A stretch of DNA of 64,000 nucleotides, taken from assembly GCA_023159155.1 (NCBI GenBank), contig JAJNNX010000009.1:372001-436000 (forward strand), written 5' to 3'. Source of the DNA: Ustulina deusta. Its lineage: Eukaryota; Ascomycota; Sordariomycetes; Xylariales; Xylariaceae. How positions within the stretch are numbered: the first letter of the stretch is position 1; each line of letters begins with the position of its first letter. Under the pieces are notes generated by a model. That model was not told where the DNA came from and did not search any database. It was given only the letters and a program-made list of their open reading frames with translations. Of the stretch, positions 11,500-22,574 are shown piece by piece. A program made the translations under genes and the position numbers.

Positions 11500-11871
11500 G
11501 CGGGTTGTCACGGTTATGGTTAGCCTCCAAGACGGATGCTCTCGTCCACTCGGACGGGCTGTTTTTGCGAATTGTTCTAAATAAGGTGTTCGGTGGATGA
11601 TATCCCTTGGGCTTTGTACGATGGATGGCATGGATGTGTGCTTTGTATTTAGCCCGTGTTTTCATAGATTTTCAATGGCCTTCGCAGGTCGCTACTCGAT
11701 AGGTGCTTCTGGAAGCTGGAAGTCACGTCTTTAATAGCCCAACTTTTTAGTTGGGTGTATCGACGCATCTTCATTTCTGGCTGTAGAAAGAGTAGATGTT
11801 GACTGTCAATAATGCTAGGCAAGACGATCTTCTCCCCCACTTTCATCTCTCTGCAACCTCAGAACACCTTC
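11500..11871. other. Convergent 3' flanks
   Basis: The 372 bp lie between the stop codons of the SNF2 gene (plus) and the TRI14-like gene (minus). They presumably hold both 3' untranslated regions. No other feature was seen. Confidence 0.5.
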
Positions 11872-13409
11872 CTAATGTGCGTTAACTAGCGCATCCAGCT
11901 GAGCCGTGATATCAACAAGCGGGAAAGAAGTTCTATTCCCAGCGGACGTACCCGGGACCAACGGATCCGCAAACCACTCCTCAACCATGAAGACGCTCCC
12001 AGCGATCTCGACGGCAGCCGCCACGAGCCCGCCACTAGCGGCGACCTCGGGCGGGTTCGGGATGCGGCCGAGGAACTCGGCGCCGCGCCACTCATTCCTC
12101 TTCTCTCTCCTCCCCCTCCGCGACCGGAGAACCGAGAGGCCGGCGCCGTGCTCTGCGATCAGAAGGACCTCGCTGCCGTACTTGGGCGGGAGGTAAATGG
12201 CGTCGCCGGGGCGGATGACCTCGGCCGCGGCGGCCGACGACGAACCGGGGTACGCGATCGGGACGCGCGTCGGCGACCCCTCGGCGGCCGACATGTCGAA
12301 CCTGTAGAGCGCGCCGCCGCCGCTGTCGCTGTTGTTCCGGGCGTCGGCCACGAGCAGCACGGCCCCGTCCACGGCCGCCAGCCCCGTGTAGCCGACGACG
12401 GCGTGGTCGAGCGGAGCCGGCGGCACGAACCATTCCGTCACGGCCCGCCCGCCGCGCGACACCCGCAGCAGCGTCCCCGGGTACGTCCCCAGCACGAAGA
12501 CGTTGCCCGCCGCGTCGTGCTCGACGTCCTGCGGCCCGCCGTACCGGCCGCGCGACGTCCGCGTCAGGTTCGCCCACCACAGCACCCGCCCCGTCGCCGC
12601 CGAGTACCGCAGGACGTAGTTGTCGCCCGAGACGTCGCGGCCGGCCGTCTCGCTGGCGAAGGGAAAGGGAAGCGGGCGTTAGCGGGGCTTTTTTGCTTTT
12701 TGCTTTTGCTTTTGCTTTGCGGAAAGAAAGAAAGAGAAGAAAGAAAGACGCCGATCGCAATCCAATCGAAAAAAAAAAATAAATGCTTGCTTGCTTACTG
12801 GGCCGGCGCCGCGTCCACGAGGATCGTGATCTCGTCTGCCGACCTGTTGTTGTTCGTGCCACCGCCGGCGTACGGGTCCCAGGCTACGCCGCCGATGTGG
12901 AACGGCGGCGTCCGCGTGATGTTGGGGAACTCGATCGTCGAGACTATGGATGCTTTGTACGGGTCGTAGACTACCACCGAGGCGTTGTACAGGGAGCCGA
13001 TATCTGGCGTCGATTTTGTTAGCTGCCATGTCGTGTCGTGTCATTCGCGTCTCTGTTGCGAGAATTGCGAGGACCCCCCCCTTCCCCCCGGGATTTAGCG
13101 GCATCTCTCATCTTCCGCGAACTTACTGTCGGCGTGTTAGTTCTGGTTTCAGAGCCTCCTCCTCTATCTGGAAGCAGTAGGGGTTTTTTTTTTTTTGGTT
13201 TTTTTTTTTTTTGCATGGCATCGTACGTACCAGAGCAGACAGGACTGTTTGTCAAAATCCACGTTCTCGGGATAGAGCTGATACGATGCGATATTGACCG
13301 TGCCGTTGCCGAACGGCGGACATGGCGGCTGCGGCCGCTGCTGTGGGTGGCTTGAGGCTGCGGCTGCGGCTAGGAGCCATATTGCTGTGGAAATCAAGAG
13401 GGCGGGCAT
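11872..13409 (-). CDS. Secreted TRI14-like (SMP-30/NHL-type propeller) protein, about 395 aa, 3 exons
   Basis: Predicted secreted beta-propeller protein resembling the TRI14 family first known from Fusarium trichothecene clusters; here it stands alone. Exons on the minus strand: 13409 to about 13227, about 13022 to 12799, and 12652-11872. The second intron (12798-12653, GTAAGC..CAG) is firm. The first junction is approximate, chosen to keep phase, and its intron holds a run of adenines. The protein starts with a signal peptide ending near AAAAASSHP. Family-like stretches include NGTVNIASYQLYPENVDFD, LYNASVVVYDPY and GRDVSGDNYVLRYS, then SRGRYGGPQDVEHD and a C-terminal FMVEEWFADPLVPG. A TATATATA box lies about 30 bp upstream of the ATG (13439-13447). 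GC is high in exon 3. The biochemical role of the family is unsettled, and no toxin biosynthesis genes are adjacent. Confidence 0.75.
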
Positions 13410-14134
13410 TGCGTTTGTTGGATGAGATTGGAATTGATTATATATAGGGCTAGAGGTGTCTACCAAGCCAGTGACAAGATGTTGCCAGCGAGAAGGAGGA
13501 GTGTTCAGTGAGTATACGATCGTTGAGTGTAATTATCCCCCTCTCTCCTTGAAAATTAGGTGCGTGGGGGGGACAGTCCTTGCTCTTCTTGCATGTTTAT
13601 TTTAATTTTGTTTCTCGTCCCGTCTTTCTTCGATGGCCCCCTCGTTCCGCGCAGATATCACCGCGATAAATGAGGTGAAGCACGCCTCGGCTAAAGACGA
13701 TTTGGGGTTGGGTTTTTTGCGGACGCTGAGGAGAAGGAGGAGGAGTTGACGGTAGGTAGGTAGGGTGGGGGGTTGGCTTCCTTCGATTCAACCGGCTGGC
13801 GGATTACCAAATGCTCGGATCTCGAATCACCATATTCGAAGGTGTCTATATCATTGCGTATTGCGGACCACAAGCTGACTGGTAAAACAGTTTGTTGGGG
13901 TGGTTGTGCATTACATAAATGAGAAGCCAATAGAATACAGGATTTTGATCTTGTCCTCCGTTTTTAACATCTCTCACATTTTGTGTCATTTGTTATGCCA
14001 CGGCTATTCTAGAGACCAGGGTGACCCTCAGGCAGCCCTAGGAAGGACAGCTTCTCATCGTCTGTCTTTAGTTCAATACCGTCACAGAAGCTCTTGCTAT
14101 CTGTCACAAAGCCGTAGCTTCTCTAGATAAATAA
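13410..14134. other. Intergenic spacer
   Basis: The 725 bp hold the promoter of the TRI14-like gene (TATA box at 13439-13447) and the 3' flank of the isochorismatase-like gene. A TAGGTAGG run lies near 13754. No gene is supported. Confidence 0.5.
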
Positions 14135-15529
14135 TTAGCGATGCTGGTTATGAGAAGAGACAAACCTATAGCCCTAAAATTATAAACAAGTATATGTGGT
14201 AACCAGTGAAATGCTGAGGGGATTGTGGAAGGAATTACCGATATATTCCAAGTAGTGGCCTCTTTTCCACCAGGTGTCCTCGTCGCACAGCAATCCTCCA
14301 GCATCACGCAATCAAGGCCGCGATCGTAGGCATCGACGAGCGTTCCTAAGACACACTGGTCCGTATTGACACCGGCGAACAGTAGGGTATGGAATTGGCC
14401 CTTGACTGCTTCATATAATGGCGTTTTATCCGTCCACATACCCGACATCCGGTTCTTGTCGCAGAAAATATCTTGCTCCGCATCACTAACTTGCAGAAGG
14501 GACTCATAGAGCTCCGCGTTCCATGATTTGGCCACTGCCATAATATCCGGGTCAGTAATTTGGCTCCCGAAACATGATCCGCATGGGTGTTCTTTCAAGG
14601 ACATTTGAAGCTCTGAAGACATGCATGACTGTAGTTCAAACAGGACCTTTGTGTTTCGGGGAGACAGGAAAAGGCTCCTGGGGGGGTAAACTCGAGAAAT
14701 ACATACTGAGGAGTCTGCCCCGGCCAGAGCCCATATCTGAGCCTAAACCACGCCGCGATTGTCCTATCCCCTCTGGCAATTTCCCGTCCTTCTTAGCTTC
14801 AATAAGTTCGCTGGAGAAACCCCGGTGGACGGCAGGGGGCATCGTGATGAGGTCTTGCTCCGTCAAGCCCCAGTTCAGCCAGATAATCTAGACAAGAAGA
14901 CATTTGGGTAAGTAAGCCCGCCGAAAAATGGTAGAGCGGGGAAAGCAAGAACATCGAGAGAGAGATGTCATATGCTGCACTCATACCTGGATCCCGAGCT
15001 TCCTGCATTTCGCGACAACCTCAACAGTGCGCTCGGCTGCCTCAAGGCCTTCGGGATAGTCGTTGCATTGTGGGTGCAAGAAGAAGTTCTGCATGTCCAC
15101 GACGACCAAGGCTGTTAATCGCGATCCTGTAAGGACAGTCGTACCTGGTTGCCCTTGGGTTGTATTGAAGGAGAAACACGATCCCAATGCATCGCGACTG
15201 ATGTCGTAGCATTTCTTGTCTTTATGATACACCCACCAATCTTCACCAAGCCCAAATCTTAGCGGAGAGGTCATCACGGAGCAAAGGTGAATTTGGTGTT
15301 TAATATTGTAGATGGCGAGTTGGGTCCCCTCATAGGTATGCCAAGCAACATGAGCGCTGGTCGGGGGTTCAGCATGAGGGGTTGACTGACTGGTCGGCTC
15401 GAAATAAGTGGCGGCGAATGGCACCACCTCCTCTAGATACCTTAGTAATAGATACTTACATATGCGCTCTCCATAGGTCTGGAGTTGGAGTCGCTTGTCA
15501 TAGGTAATGTCGTTTGAGTTCCACCTCAC
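14135..15529 (-). CDS. Isochorismatase-fold cysteine hydrolase, 4 exons, about 352 aa
   Basis: Cysteine hydrolase of the isochorismatase/nicotinamidase fold, common in fungi with uncharacterised small-molecule substrates. Exons on the minus strand are 15529-14987, 14887-14707, 14534-14239 and 14173-14135, with introns of 99, 172 and 65 bp at GTATGA, GTATGT and GTAATT donors. Catalytic Asp lies in ALVVVDMQNFFLHP and the nucleophilic Cys in FAGVNTDQCVLG. The AG acceptor at 14535 recreates Met in RLLMAKSWNAELY, which matches the family and fixes that junction. The region HVAWHTYEGTQLAIYNIKH is a conserved N-terminal extension of this fungal subgroup. The exact start is uncertain, because a GTAAGT site near codon 26 allows another N-terminus. 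Downstream of the Cys the VDAYDRGLDCVMLEDCCAT stretch is typical. Confidence 0.85.
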
Positions 15530-16440
15530 TTTCCACGGAAGACTCTCAAAAGGAACTCAGATAATCTTATCTTAATTTATGATATTGCGGTGAGTTTAGT
15601 AATTGTCCACTGTATCAGTCGCCATGATCGACCACACCAGCGCAGCGTCGAAGATGTTGATACGGGCCTTATGAGATATTACAGTTCCACCTGAACGATA
15701 TTTCGAACAATTGTTAGCAGCATAGCAACCATGCCTCCAAGGATAGCTTGTCTGAAAGCGAAAAAAAAACCCCCCGGCAGCCGATCAACTAGTTGTCTTA
15801 GCGAATCTAGTTTTGATAGTTACTCAAGGGGGTAAGAATAGCCTTCAATAAGGGAGCAAGAATAGAGACGCCTGCTCATGTTTCACTGGGACATATCAGT
15901 CGATACTTGAGCTTGAGTGCGCAATTCGTGTCGCAACACGATACGCTCTCCAGACATTCTACCCAATGTAGGGGTCCACTGAATAACACCCCTTTCCAAC
16001 GCAGAAAATCATGAGAGCTATAGATGCGAATTTTTCCTATTCGCCCAACTCTCATGCTGGACGGGAAAGGAGTGCAGCAATGCCATAAAGCAACCTGAGG
16101 GCAATCGAGAAACGAGCGTATAGATGGCAAACCGCCGGAAAGTGAAGGTAACGCCAAATCGGATAATGGATGTTTCCTATTTGGTTAGCGCACCGTGTTT
16201 ACTGGCAGCTCTATAAATTCTCAAATTTTTTCGGCCCCCCGAGTTGTTGCTAATTGCTTCTTATACGAGCTGTCTCGATCTCAGGGTCGTGCCCGGTCAC
16301 GGGAGAACTGGCCGATAGATTTAGGGATGCCGGCATACCAGGAGGTATGTAGATGGATGGGCATATTAGATACCTTTTGGCTACGGTGAGGGGCCTCGTG
16401 GAGGAAGACTAGGTATACTAGATGGCTCCATCGATCGACT
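15530..16440. other. Gene-free interval upstream of the hydrolase
   Basis: Promoter side of the minus-strand hydrolase. No supported gene or repeat on either strand, apart from what may be the eroded body of the LINE whose tail begins at 16441. Confidence 0.4.
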
Positions 16441-16730
16441 GTGTGTCACTGCGGCAGTGAATGCGACGAAAGTACGGTAGTCAAGTTGAGCAGGTGATTG
16501 AACATGTACTTATACAATGTCCACGGTGGTTTCAAGGTCTCAGATATCTCCTTAACCTATTGAATGGGCGCCTTTCTATGCTAACGTACTGTAGAAGCAC
16601 TCAGCGTTATATAATAATACTTGGCGTTGTTACGAGCTGCGCTTTGACAGACAACCTACTATGTTGTGAAGGTTTCGTTTTTCGAGTAGAAAGCCTGCAT
16701 TTGTTGGAATTTAACCGCCCGGTCCATTAA
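16441..16730 (+). mobile_element. Tail of a dead non-LTR (Tad1-like LINE) retrotransposon
   Basis: The plus strand reads CHCGSECDES in one frame, then after a frameshift EHVLIQCPRWFQGLRYLLN in another. This is the CCHC-type knuckle at the C-terminus of LINE reverse transcriptase proteins (C-x-C...H-x4-C followed by PRW). Only the tail is recognisable. The frameshift, the in-frame stop and the lack of upstream polymerase motifs show it is inactive. Family assignment to the Tad1 group is by resemblance only. Confidence 0.5.
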
Positions 16731-18475
16731 ATTGGCCTCCTTCCAATGCTACTATAGAAAATGCCTACTGTGTACTTATGCGCGTGGGGATACATTGGGC
16801 AACTTGACGTTGTTTCATGACGGGTTGCTGCAACTGGCTCATGCGTTCAAGGCGGTAATGTTTTGGCGATAGACGCTGTGGAATATGCCGACTACCGGTA
16901 GTAGTAGCCGATGAATGCAACGAGGGTATCGTAAGATGCTGCCAGAAGGGAAGAGATTTACGCGAGTTGGGTGATGTCATTCGAGATCCAAGGTCAGATC
17001 AAACTCTCAAGGTTGCGAAATCGTCTCAAGGACCCCTTGCAAGGAGGCGTCTTATAGTCTCCCCTCTCCAAAATGGTGCAGGACCCACGCTACAAGGGGT
17101 TCAGGGTAGGATGACCGCCCCCTGCCAACCACAAATAGCGGGATCACATGCAAGAGTATCTGGTATAACCTATACAACACACTTCTGATATGGGAGGAAA
17201 GACTGCGGACGAGATTTACCTTGGATCACATCTATTTATCCAGTGTCAAGGGACACATCCAATCTAGACTAACCAATTACGCTTACATGCCAGAGTAGGC
17301 AGATGAATGGTAGGTTCACGATGGTCACGTCCTGCATACCCATCTGGGTATAGCGTGTATTGGTCGCAGACTGGGGTTCTCTTCATTACCCCTTCTCCAT
17401 GGTTCGGTCTTCGGCTAGCTATGTGACAATATGGGTCCAAGACCCTGGAATACCCTCTGGTGGATTAGGTAATGCCGATAGTGTAATGCTTGTTTCGGTT
17501 CTTTGGGCTCATGATGGTTTGGAGATCTTTGCTAACAGGTGTACAAGTCTAATCATCCCAATATTGCATGATTTATATACACAGTTACGAGTTCATTGTA
17601 ATGCTAGACTCACATCGGGCGTGTCGAAGAAGATAAATAAATACCACTAGATATTAGTAAAAAGCCTCCTTATAGGTACTGTATCTATCTCGATCCTTCT
17701 GCAGAGCCTCATCAAACTTGCACAAGGGTCAAAGTTGGTATCCTTGTCCGTTGTAGTGTAAGTGTGTAAAGTAATGATATACTACCTAGGGGCCTATCCC
17801 TAACGCAGTCGTCTAATCCGAATCACTGACACAAAATAGAGGATTAAATGGCTATCTGGCGAAGAGAAACGGATTGACGGGATCTTTACCGAAGCCCAAG
17901 AAAAGAGGTGTTTAAGAACGTGGCCCTGAGTTTGGCGCTTGGCTAAACAAACCCTGCAACACATCCATGGTCATTACGAGACGACAGATGGAGCCCAGCA
18001 CTGACAGGTGTACACTAGACGAGCAGTACGTATGAGACGAACTTTGAGATTTGCACTTCTTACAACCCTCCACAGCGTCGTCTCATATCGCTTATAGTAT
18101 GATCGACACATGGAGCCTCGCTGGCGCCTGTCATCAGGCGACCGGGACACAGTAACGATGATCCTCGCAATTTGACGTGCCGTGTTGTTGTCGCGCTGTA
18201 TATATCTGTCACCTCGCCACCTATGTCGACGTGTTATTCTCTTCATCAACTCAGTCTCAGTCCTTTCTTTGAATTCCACCTCTTTTCTGTTCTCTCCGCG
18301 GTTCTGTGAACTATTCGGTTCTTGACATTCTTTCTTGGACATTCTTTCTTCGCATACACCGCCAGCCGGTTTAAAGTAACTTTCACTTCTCTCGGATTTC
18401 AGGGATAGATTCGGTAGCAAAACTGTATATTGGCCCCATCTACCGTATATCATATTAACGAAGACACGACCCAAA
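16731..18475. other. Gene-free interval and promoter of the secreted protein gene
   Basis: No supported gene between the LINE tail and the start at 18476. The last 250 bp on the plus strand become pyrimidine-rich (CT-rich patches near 18240-18350), a common feature just ahead of strongly expressed fungal genes, and the start sits in a good CCAAAATG context. Confidence 0.5.
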
Positions 18476-19588
18476 ATGTATACGAAAGTCGCTCTCGCTT
18501 CCGTCCTCTTGGCTGTCGCCGAGGCCCGTTTCTCCCAGGAACAGGTCCCTGTCGCCGACATCTCAGCCTTGAGCAACTTTGGCCAACCCGGCGAGGCTCC
18601 TACGCTGGCCGGCGCGGTTCCCGGCGTTCTCCTCGCCGCTGCCGATCCCTGTGCCAAGCTTTCCCTCGCTGACCAGATCGTATCGACACTCGGTGACGAT
18701 CCCGAGGTCATCACGGCGGCACAGAAGCTCGTGGCCGCCGAGCAAAACTTCAACCCCTTCGTCGTCAGCGTCCCCAACATCTGCGGCGATGCCTCCCTCC
18801 CCGCTACCGAGGCTCTTCGTGGCATTGTCCCCCTCGTCGATCCCGATGTCGTCGGCTCTGATGCCGAAAACGCCAACTCTGCGACCTCGCTCCAGTCTCC
18901 CTTCGACGCCACCGGCCTCAGCGTAGCCGACGTCATGATCGCCCAGGGCTTTTCCAACTTCACCGTCAATGGAGCCGCGGCGGGCAGTGCTAGCGGCGAT
19001 TCTGGTAGCGACAACAACAATGCTGATGCTACCGCCACCACCACTGCCGTTGCCGCCACTAGCACTCCCGTCTTTACTTGCGGCGGCTCTGGCACCACTA
19101 GTGCTGCCCCAGCCGCGACGACCACCGCGGCCGCCTCGTCCGGGGACAGCGGCGACGCATCGGGGAGCAGCGCAGCAGTCGGCGCCGGAGCCGTTTCCGA
19201 CTCCGTGACGGGAACCTTCCTCGGCTTCCAGGCCTCGTCTCTCGGGCTCGACTTCGGCACCTGCACGCCGACGGTCAAGTTCGAGGAGTCGCTGAACGGG
19301 CGCAAGGCCGGCGAGTTCACGTTCCAGGCCCAAGATCCCGTCGTGAACAAGGGCCAGCAGGAGGCGCTGAACCCCGCCATCATCTTCAACCGCATCTGCG
19401 ACCAGCTGGTCAACGTCTGCGGTGCCGCCGACGACGCGCACGCCGCCTGCCAGGACGCCCAGGCCTCCCTCGGCACGGCTGCTAAGGACGCCTCCACTGC
19501 CGATGCGTGGAACACGGCTCTTGGCTTCGCGGGCACCGATATCAACCCCGATAACGCTCCCCAGACCGGTCTCGTTGGCCACACTTAG
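18476..19588 (+). CDS. Secreted Ala/Ser/Thr-rich protein of unknown function, 370 aa
   Basis: Single-exon gene with a clear signal peptide (MYTKVALASVLLAVAEA) and seven cysteines in the mature chain. An ordered N-terminal half with paired Cys near DPCAKL and VPNICGDA is followed by a low-complexity Asp/Asn/Thr/Ser/Ala linker (about residues 165-240). A C-terminal domain begins GTFLGFQASSLGLDFGTC and runs to the end, with three more Cys. No GPI-attachment tail is present, so a secreted or wall-associated protein is more likely than an anchored one. Third positions are strongly C-biased, which suggests high expression. The same bias creates long open frames on the opposite strand, which I reject. 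I do not recognise a named family. Confidence 0.85.
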   Translation: MYTKVALASVLLAVAEARFSQEQVPVADISALSNFGQPGEAPTLAGAVPGVLLAAADPCAKLSLADQIVSTLGDDPEVITAAQKLVAAEQNFNPFVVSVPNICGDASLPATEALRGIVPLVDPDVVGSDAENANSATSLQSPFDATGLSVADVMIAQGFSNFTVNGAAAGSASGDSGSDNNNADATATTTAVAATSTPVFTCGGSGTTSAAPAATTTAAASSGDSGDASGSSAAVGAGAVSDSVTGTFLGFQASSLGLDFGTCTPTVKFEESLNGRKAGEFTFQAQDPVVNKGQQEALNPAIIFNRICDQLVNVCGAADDAHAACQDAQASLGTAAKDASTADAWNTALGFAGTDINPDNAPQTGLVGHT

Positions 19589-20262
19589 GTAGTTTGATTT
19601 CGATGGTTGTTCGAGGGGCGGATTGGTGGGAGAAGTGGTGGAGGACCTGATGATGATGATACCTTGAAAGCAGGTGGTTCGTTCCATCGCTCATTGCGAA
19701 TAGGCATAGCGAAGGGCGTTTTGGCTTCAGCATACGATATAAGAATATATTTCTCTTGAGACTTAGACGATACGCCAGAACTGCATAAAAGTCGTGAAAA
19801 ATGGTAGCTCGTTTGAAAGACGCCATATAAACTAGTTCTCGACCACCGCAATAGAGTGATGCTCTTATCCATTGTCCTGATATTCCCATATAAACCCCGA
19901 ATAGTAGTGCCATGAACCACGAGGTTACGGCCAAGGCATACGCAATTGTATGCGTATTCCGGCATAGAAGTGTGAAAAGAGTTCATATGAATAATTACTT
20001 CTATGATCCATCCACCTATCCAGCGCCCGCCATATAAAAGGGGACGAACGGCTCGATTCCCATCTCCTCCATCGCGCCCCCAATGGCCCTCACTCATCCC
20101 TACTTCCCTCCCCATTAACGATTATTAAAAATAACACCTCCACGTAAACCCCCCAAACCCAAGTATGAATATTACACGATTATCGAGTCCAGAACCTCCA
20201 AGCCCGGGGGGGGGGGGGGGGGGGGATATAAAGAAAGAAAAAAAAAGCCCACCACTCCACTT
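19589..20262. other. Convergent 3' flanks
   Basis: Interval between the stops of the secreted protein (plus) and the proline-rich protein (minus). It holds their 3' flanks and the G homopolymer at 20206-20225. No gene is supported. Confidence 0.5.
20206..20225. repeat. Homopolymer of 20 G
   Basis: Twenty consecutive G on the plus strand directly after CCC, about 40 bp beyond the stop of the minus-strand proline-rich gene. Long G runs can fold into quadruplexes and are also prone to sequencing length error. Confidence 0.9.
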
Positions 20263-21771
20263 TCACATATAGATGACCTGCCACCTCCCCCCATCCGTCG
20301 GCCTCCCCTTCGCACTCGGCAGCTTGTCCACCGGCAAGAACTCGTGCTCCTTATGCTCGGCCGACCAGAACCTGCAGTCGCCGCCCTCGCCCTCGCCCTC
20401 GGGACGGTCCCGATACGCGACGCCGATGCATTCGCGGAGGACGCCGAGGCCGGCCATGTCGATGACCTGTCTCTCGCACGTCTCGAGGCAGCCCCTCTGC
20501 CCGTCCGGGACGACGCTCCGGTGCTCCTCGAAGTCCGGGAACGCGGGCTTCGGGCCCTCGGGCATCGCCACGTCGCACCGCACCCGGAACTCGTGCACCA
20601 GCTTCTCCCTGTCCGGGCCCGTGTTCCCCAGCAGCCCGCCCAGCAGCCCCCCTACCACGCCGTTCACCAGCTCCTCCAGCATGTGGCCCAGCCCGAGCAG
20701 GTCGAGGTATTTCTCGTAGTAGTGCGGGTCGAGACCGTTTAGTTCGGAGACGTCGATGCTGGTGTATCCCGAGTCGCAGACGCTCGGGTCCATGGGGGTA
20801 GGCGTGGGCGTGGGCGTGGGCGTGGGCACTGATGATTGCGTTGGACGAGGCGGTTGCGGGGGACGTTGGGGGCTCGGGGATGGGCTTGGACTTGGACTTG
20901 GGGGTGGTGCGGGTGCGGGTGGATCGTGGGGACGGTTAGGCTGTGGTGGAGACGGAAGGGGTGAGGTAGTGATCACTTTGGTGATGACTGAACGAGTCGG
21001 CTCGCTCGGCCGTGTAGACGGAGGCGAGGACGAGGGAGGAGGACTCGGATCACCACTGCTGCTCGAAGGAGCAGATGATGAAGGAGAAGAAGAAGAAGTG
21101 CTAACAGGAGGCTTCGGTACAGCAGGCTGCTCCTTGACAGGCACAGGGGTAGGCGAAGGGGTACCCTTGGCCGGATCGCTGGGCTTAAGCGAAGAAACCA
21201 GTGCTTTGGACACGGGATGAGAGGGACGAATAACAGTAGGCTGGGGCACCACGGGGTCCCCCTCGACAGGGTCCTCGGTACACGGCGGGTCAGCCTCCGC
21301 GGGATCGTTGGGCTTAGGCGGTGTCTTCCTATCACCGTGTTCCGCGGCCCCCGGGTCTATCGGCCAACTAGTCGTCCACCAAGACGGGGACTGGACCCCG
21401 TTACCCGGCGGCGCAGGCACGCTCACAGGACGCGCAGGTCGATTCGTAGGCGTGTTCGGATCTGCAGGCGGTGGTATGGGGCCTGTAGGTGTGATGCATA
21501 TAGAGTCAGGGCTGATGTCTTTCTCTGTAATGATGATCTCGATCGGACTGCCACAGGCGTCCAGGCCTGGGCCGGCAGCCGGCATATCTATGACGAATGC
21601 GCCCGCGCAGGTGCTGAATTCGACCACCATCCGCGCTATGGTGTGAGAGTCTCGGGGTGTTAGGCCTGCCATGGGTATAAAGTAAAATAAGGTTGTTTTG
21701 ATAAGAGTAGGGGAACTGAAAGTAAGGTAATGATCAAGCGAGCTTAAGGCTCGACCTGACAGAGAAGCCAA
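20263..21771 (-). CDS. Proline/serine-rich protein with C-terminal cysteine-rich PAN-like region, up to 502 aa
   Basis: Single open frame on the minus strand. About residues 90-350 are a Pro/Ser/Thr-rich stalk with PTPTPTPTPT, SSSSPSSSAPSSSS and PPPSPSPSPSP runs. The C-terminal 150 residues hold a globular part with a Gly/Leu stretch (GVVGGLLGGLLGN) and cysteines in CDVAMP, GCLETCERQ, LRECIGVAYRD and GDCRFW. That order resembles the fungal PAN/Apple-like carbohydrate-binding module (inference). The first ATG gives an N-terminus of poor quality; the ATG at 21672 (MAGLTPRDSHT) is an alternative. No strong signal peptide is visible, so an upstream exon may be missing. Function unknown; a wall or adhesion role is only suggested by the stalk. 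Confidence 0.6.
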   Translation of the reverse strand: MASLSGRALSSLDHYLTFSSPTLIKTTLFYFIPMAGLTPRDSHTIARMVVEFSTCAGAFVIDMPAAGPGLDACGSPIEIIITEKDISPDSICITPTGPIPPPADPNTPTNRPARPVSVPAPPGNGVQSPSWWTTSWPIDPGAAEHGDRKTPPKPNDPAEADPPCTEDPVEGDPVVPQPTVIRPSHPVSKALVSSLKPSDPAKGTPSPTPVPVKEQPAVPKPPVSTSSSSPSSSAPSSSSGDPSPPPSSSPPSTRPSEPTRSVITKVITTSPLPSPPQPNRPHDPPAPAPPPSPSPSPSPSPQRPPQPPRPTQSSVPTPTPTPTPTPMDPSVCDSGYTSIDVSELNGLDPHYYEKYLDLLGLGHMLEELVNGVVGGLLGGLLGNTGPDREKLVHEFRVRCDVAMPEGPKPAFPDFEEHRSVVPDGQRGCLETCERQVIDMAGLGVLRECIGVAYRDRPEGEGEGGDCRFWSAEHKEHEFLPVDKLPSAKGRPTDGGRWQVIYM

Positions 21772-22574
21772 ACGCGCTCGAGAGGGGAGAGTAATCTAGT
21801 GTTGACGTGTAGATGTAGATCGAGTAGAATAGGAGCCATTGAAGCGGAAATTTCGAAGATTCTTATAACAATTCAAGATGGGAAGGGAATAATATTGATG
21901 TCAGGGAAGACAAATATTGAAGCCATCGTCCGGGTCCATCTAACGAAGGAAAGTCCCTTAACAAATATCCTAGGGCAAGGCCTAGACTTGCATTAACAAT
22001 AATGAAGCCCGTCCACCGAGGCTACTTGCGACCTTGACCCTTTTGAGACTTCCCTTGAAAGGCAACTATAGACCTTCAATTTACTTAGAAGCCTTGGAGA
22101 ATACGAAATAGAATGGGGTAAGATAGGAATATGGGACTTGCGTCTAGTTAGGTGAGCGAAACCATTTCAAGACAAACGGTCTCACAATTACAATTACTAC
22201 TATGCCCCTTGCAATATAGGGACAAGCCAAGGGCACACTTATTTGTGCCTGGGAGGGTGCTAGGAATGTATAATTGATGATGGATTTAATTCATCTGGTG
22301 GCTATTTGAGGGATACTGGGCCTCCTAGAACGCCTCCCCTCATGTGTAAAACGGCACAGGCAATGATACAAAGCAAACCCAACAACTCCATGATGTGCTC
22401 AGTTAGACCGATACACCGCGCCCGACCTATCATATGCTATATGTGCTCCCCTTCAACAACCTTGGAGCTACGCAGTTGCGTCAAACTCCAGTTAAGCGTA
22501 TTGCTGACATCTTGCGCAAACCATCTTTGTGCACGATCTACCTATACATTTAGATAACAGGGTCGCGGCGCGGC
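21772..22574. other. Intergenic spacer
   Basis: Upstream of the proline-rich gene and downstream of the kinase gene, both on the minus strand. Promoter and 3' flank only; no supported gene or repeat. Confidence 0.5.

Noticed and set aside
12148..12969. 273-codon plus-strand frame over the TRI14-like gene
   Set aside because: Arg-rich antisense shadow of the high-GC exons; it crosses the supported intron and has no domain.
13050..13180. 41-nt microexon candidate in the first TRI14-like intron
   Set aside because: It has AG and GT flanks, but joining it to exon 1 creates a stop or breaks phase.
17974..19584. 536-codon open frame on the minus strand opposite the secreted protein gene
   Set aside because: It is the antisense shadow of a C-rich, codon-biased gene; its product is low-complexity and has no start context or family resemblance, while the plus-strand frame has a signal peptide and ordered Cys.
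18563..19687. 374-codon open frame on the minus strand in the same place
   Set aside because: Another antisense shadow of the same gene, with runs of Gly, Ala and Val only.
20756..21646. Gly/Val-rich plus-strand frames over the proline-rich gene
   Set aside because: Reverse reading of Pro/Thr repeat codons; no independent signal.
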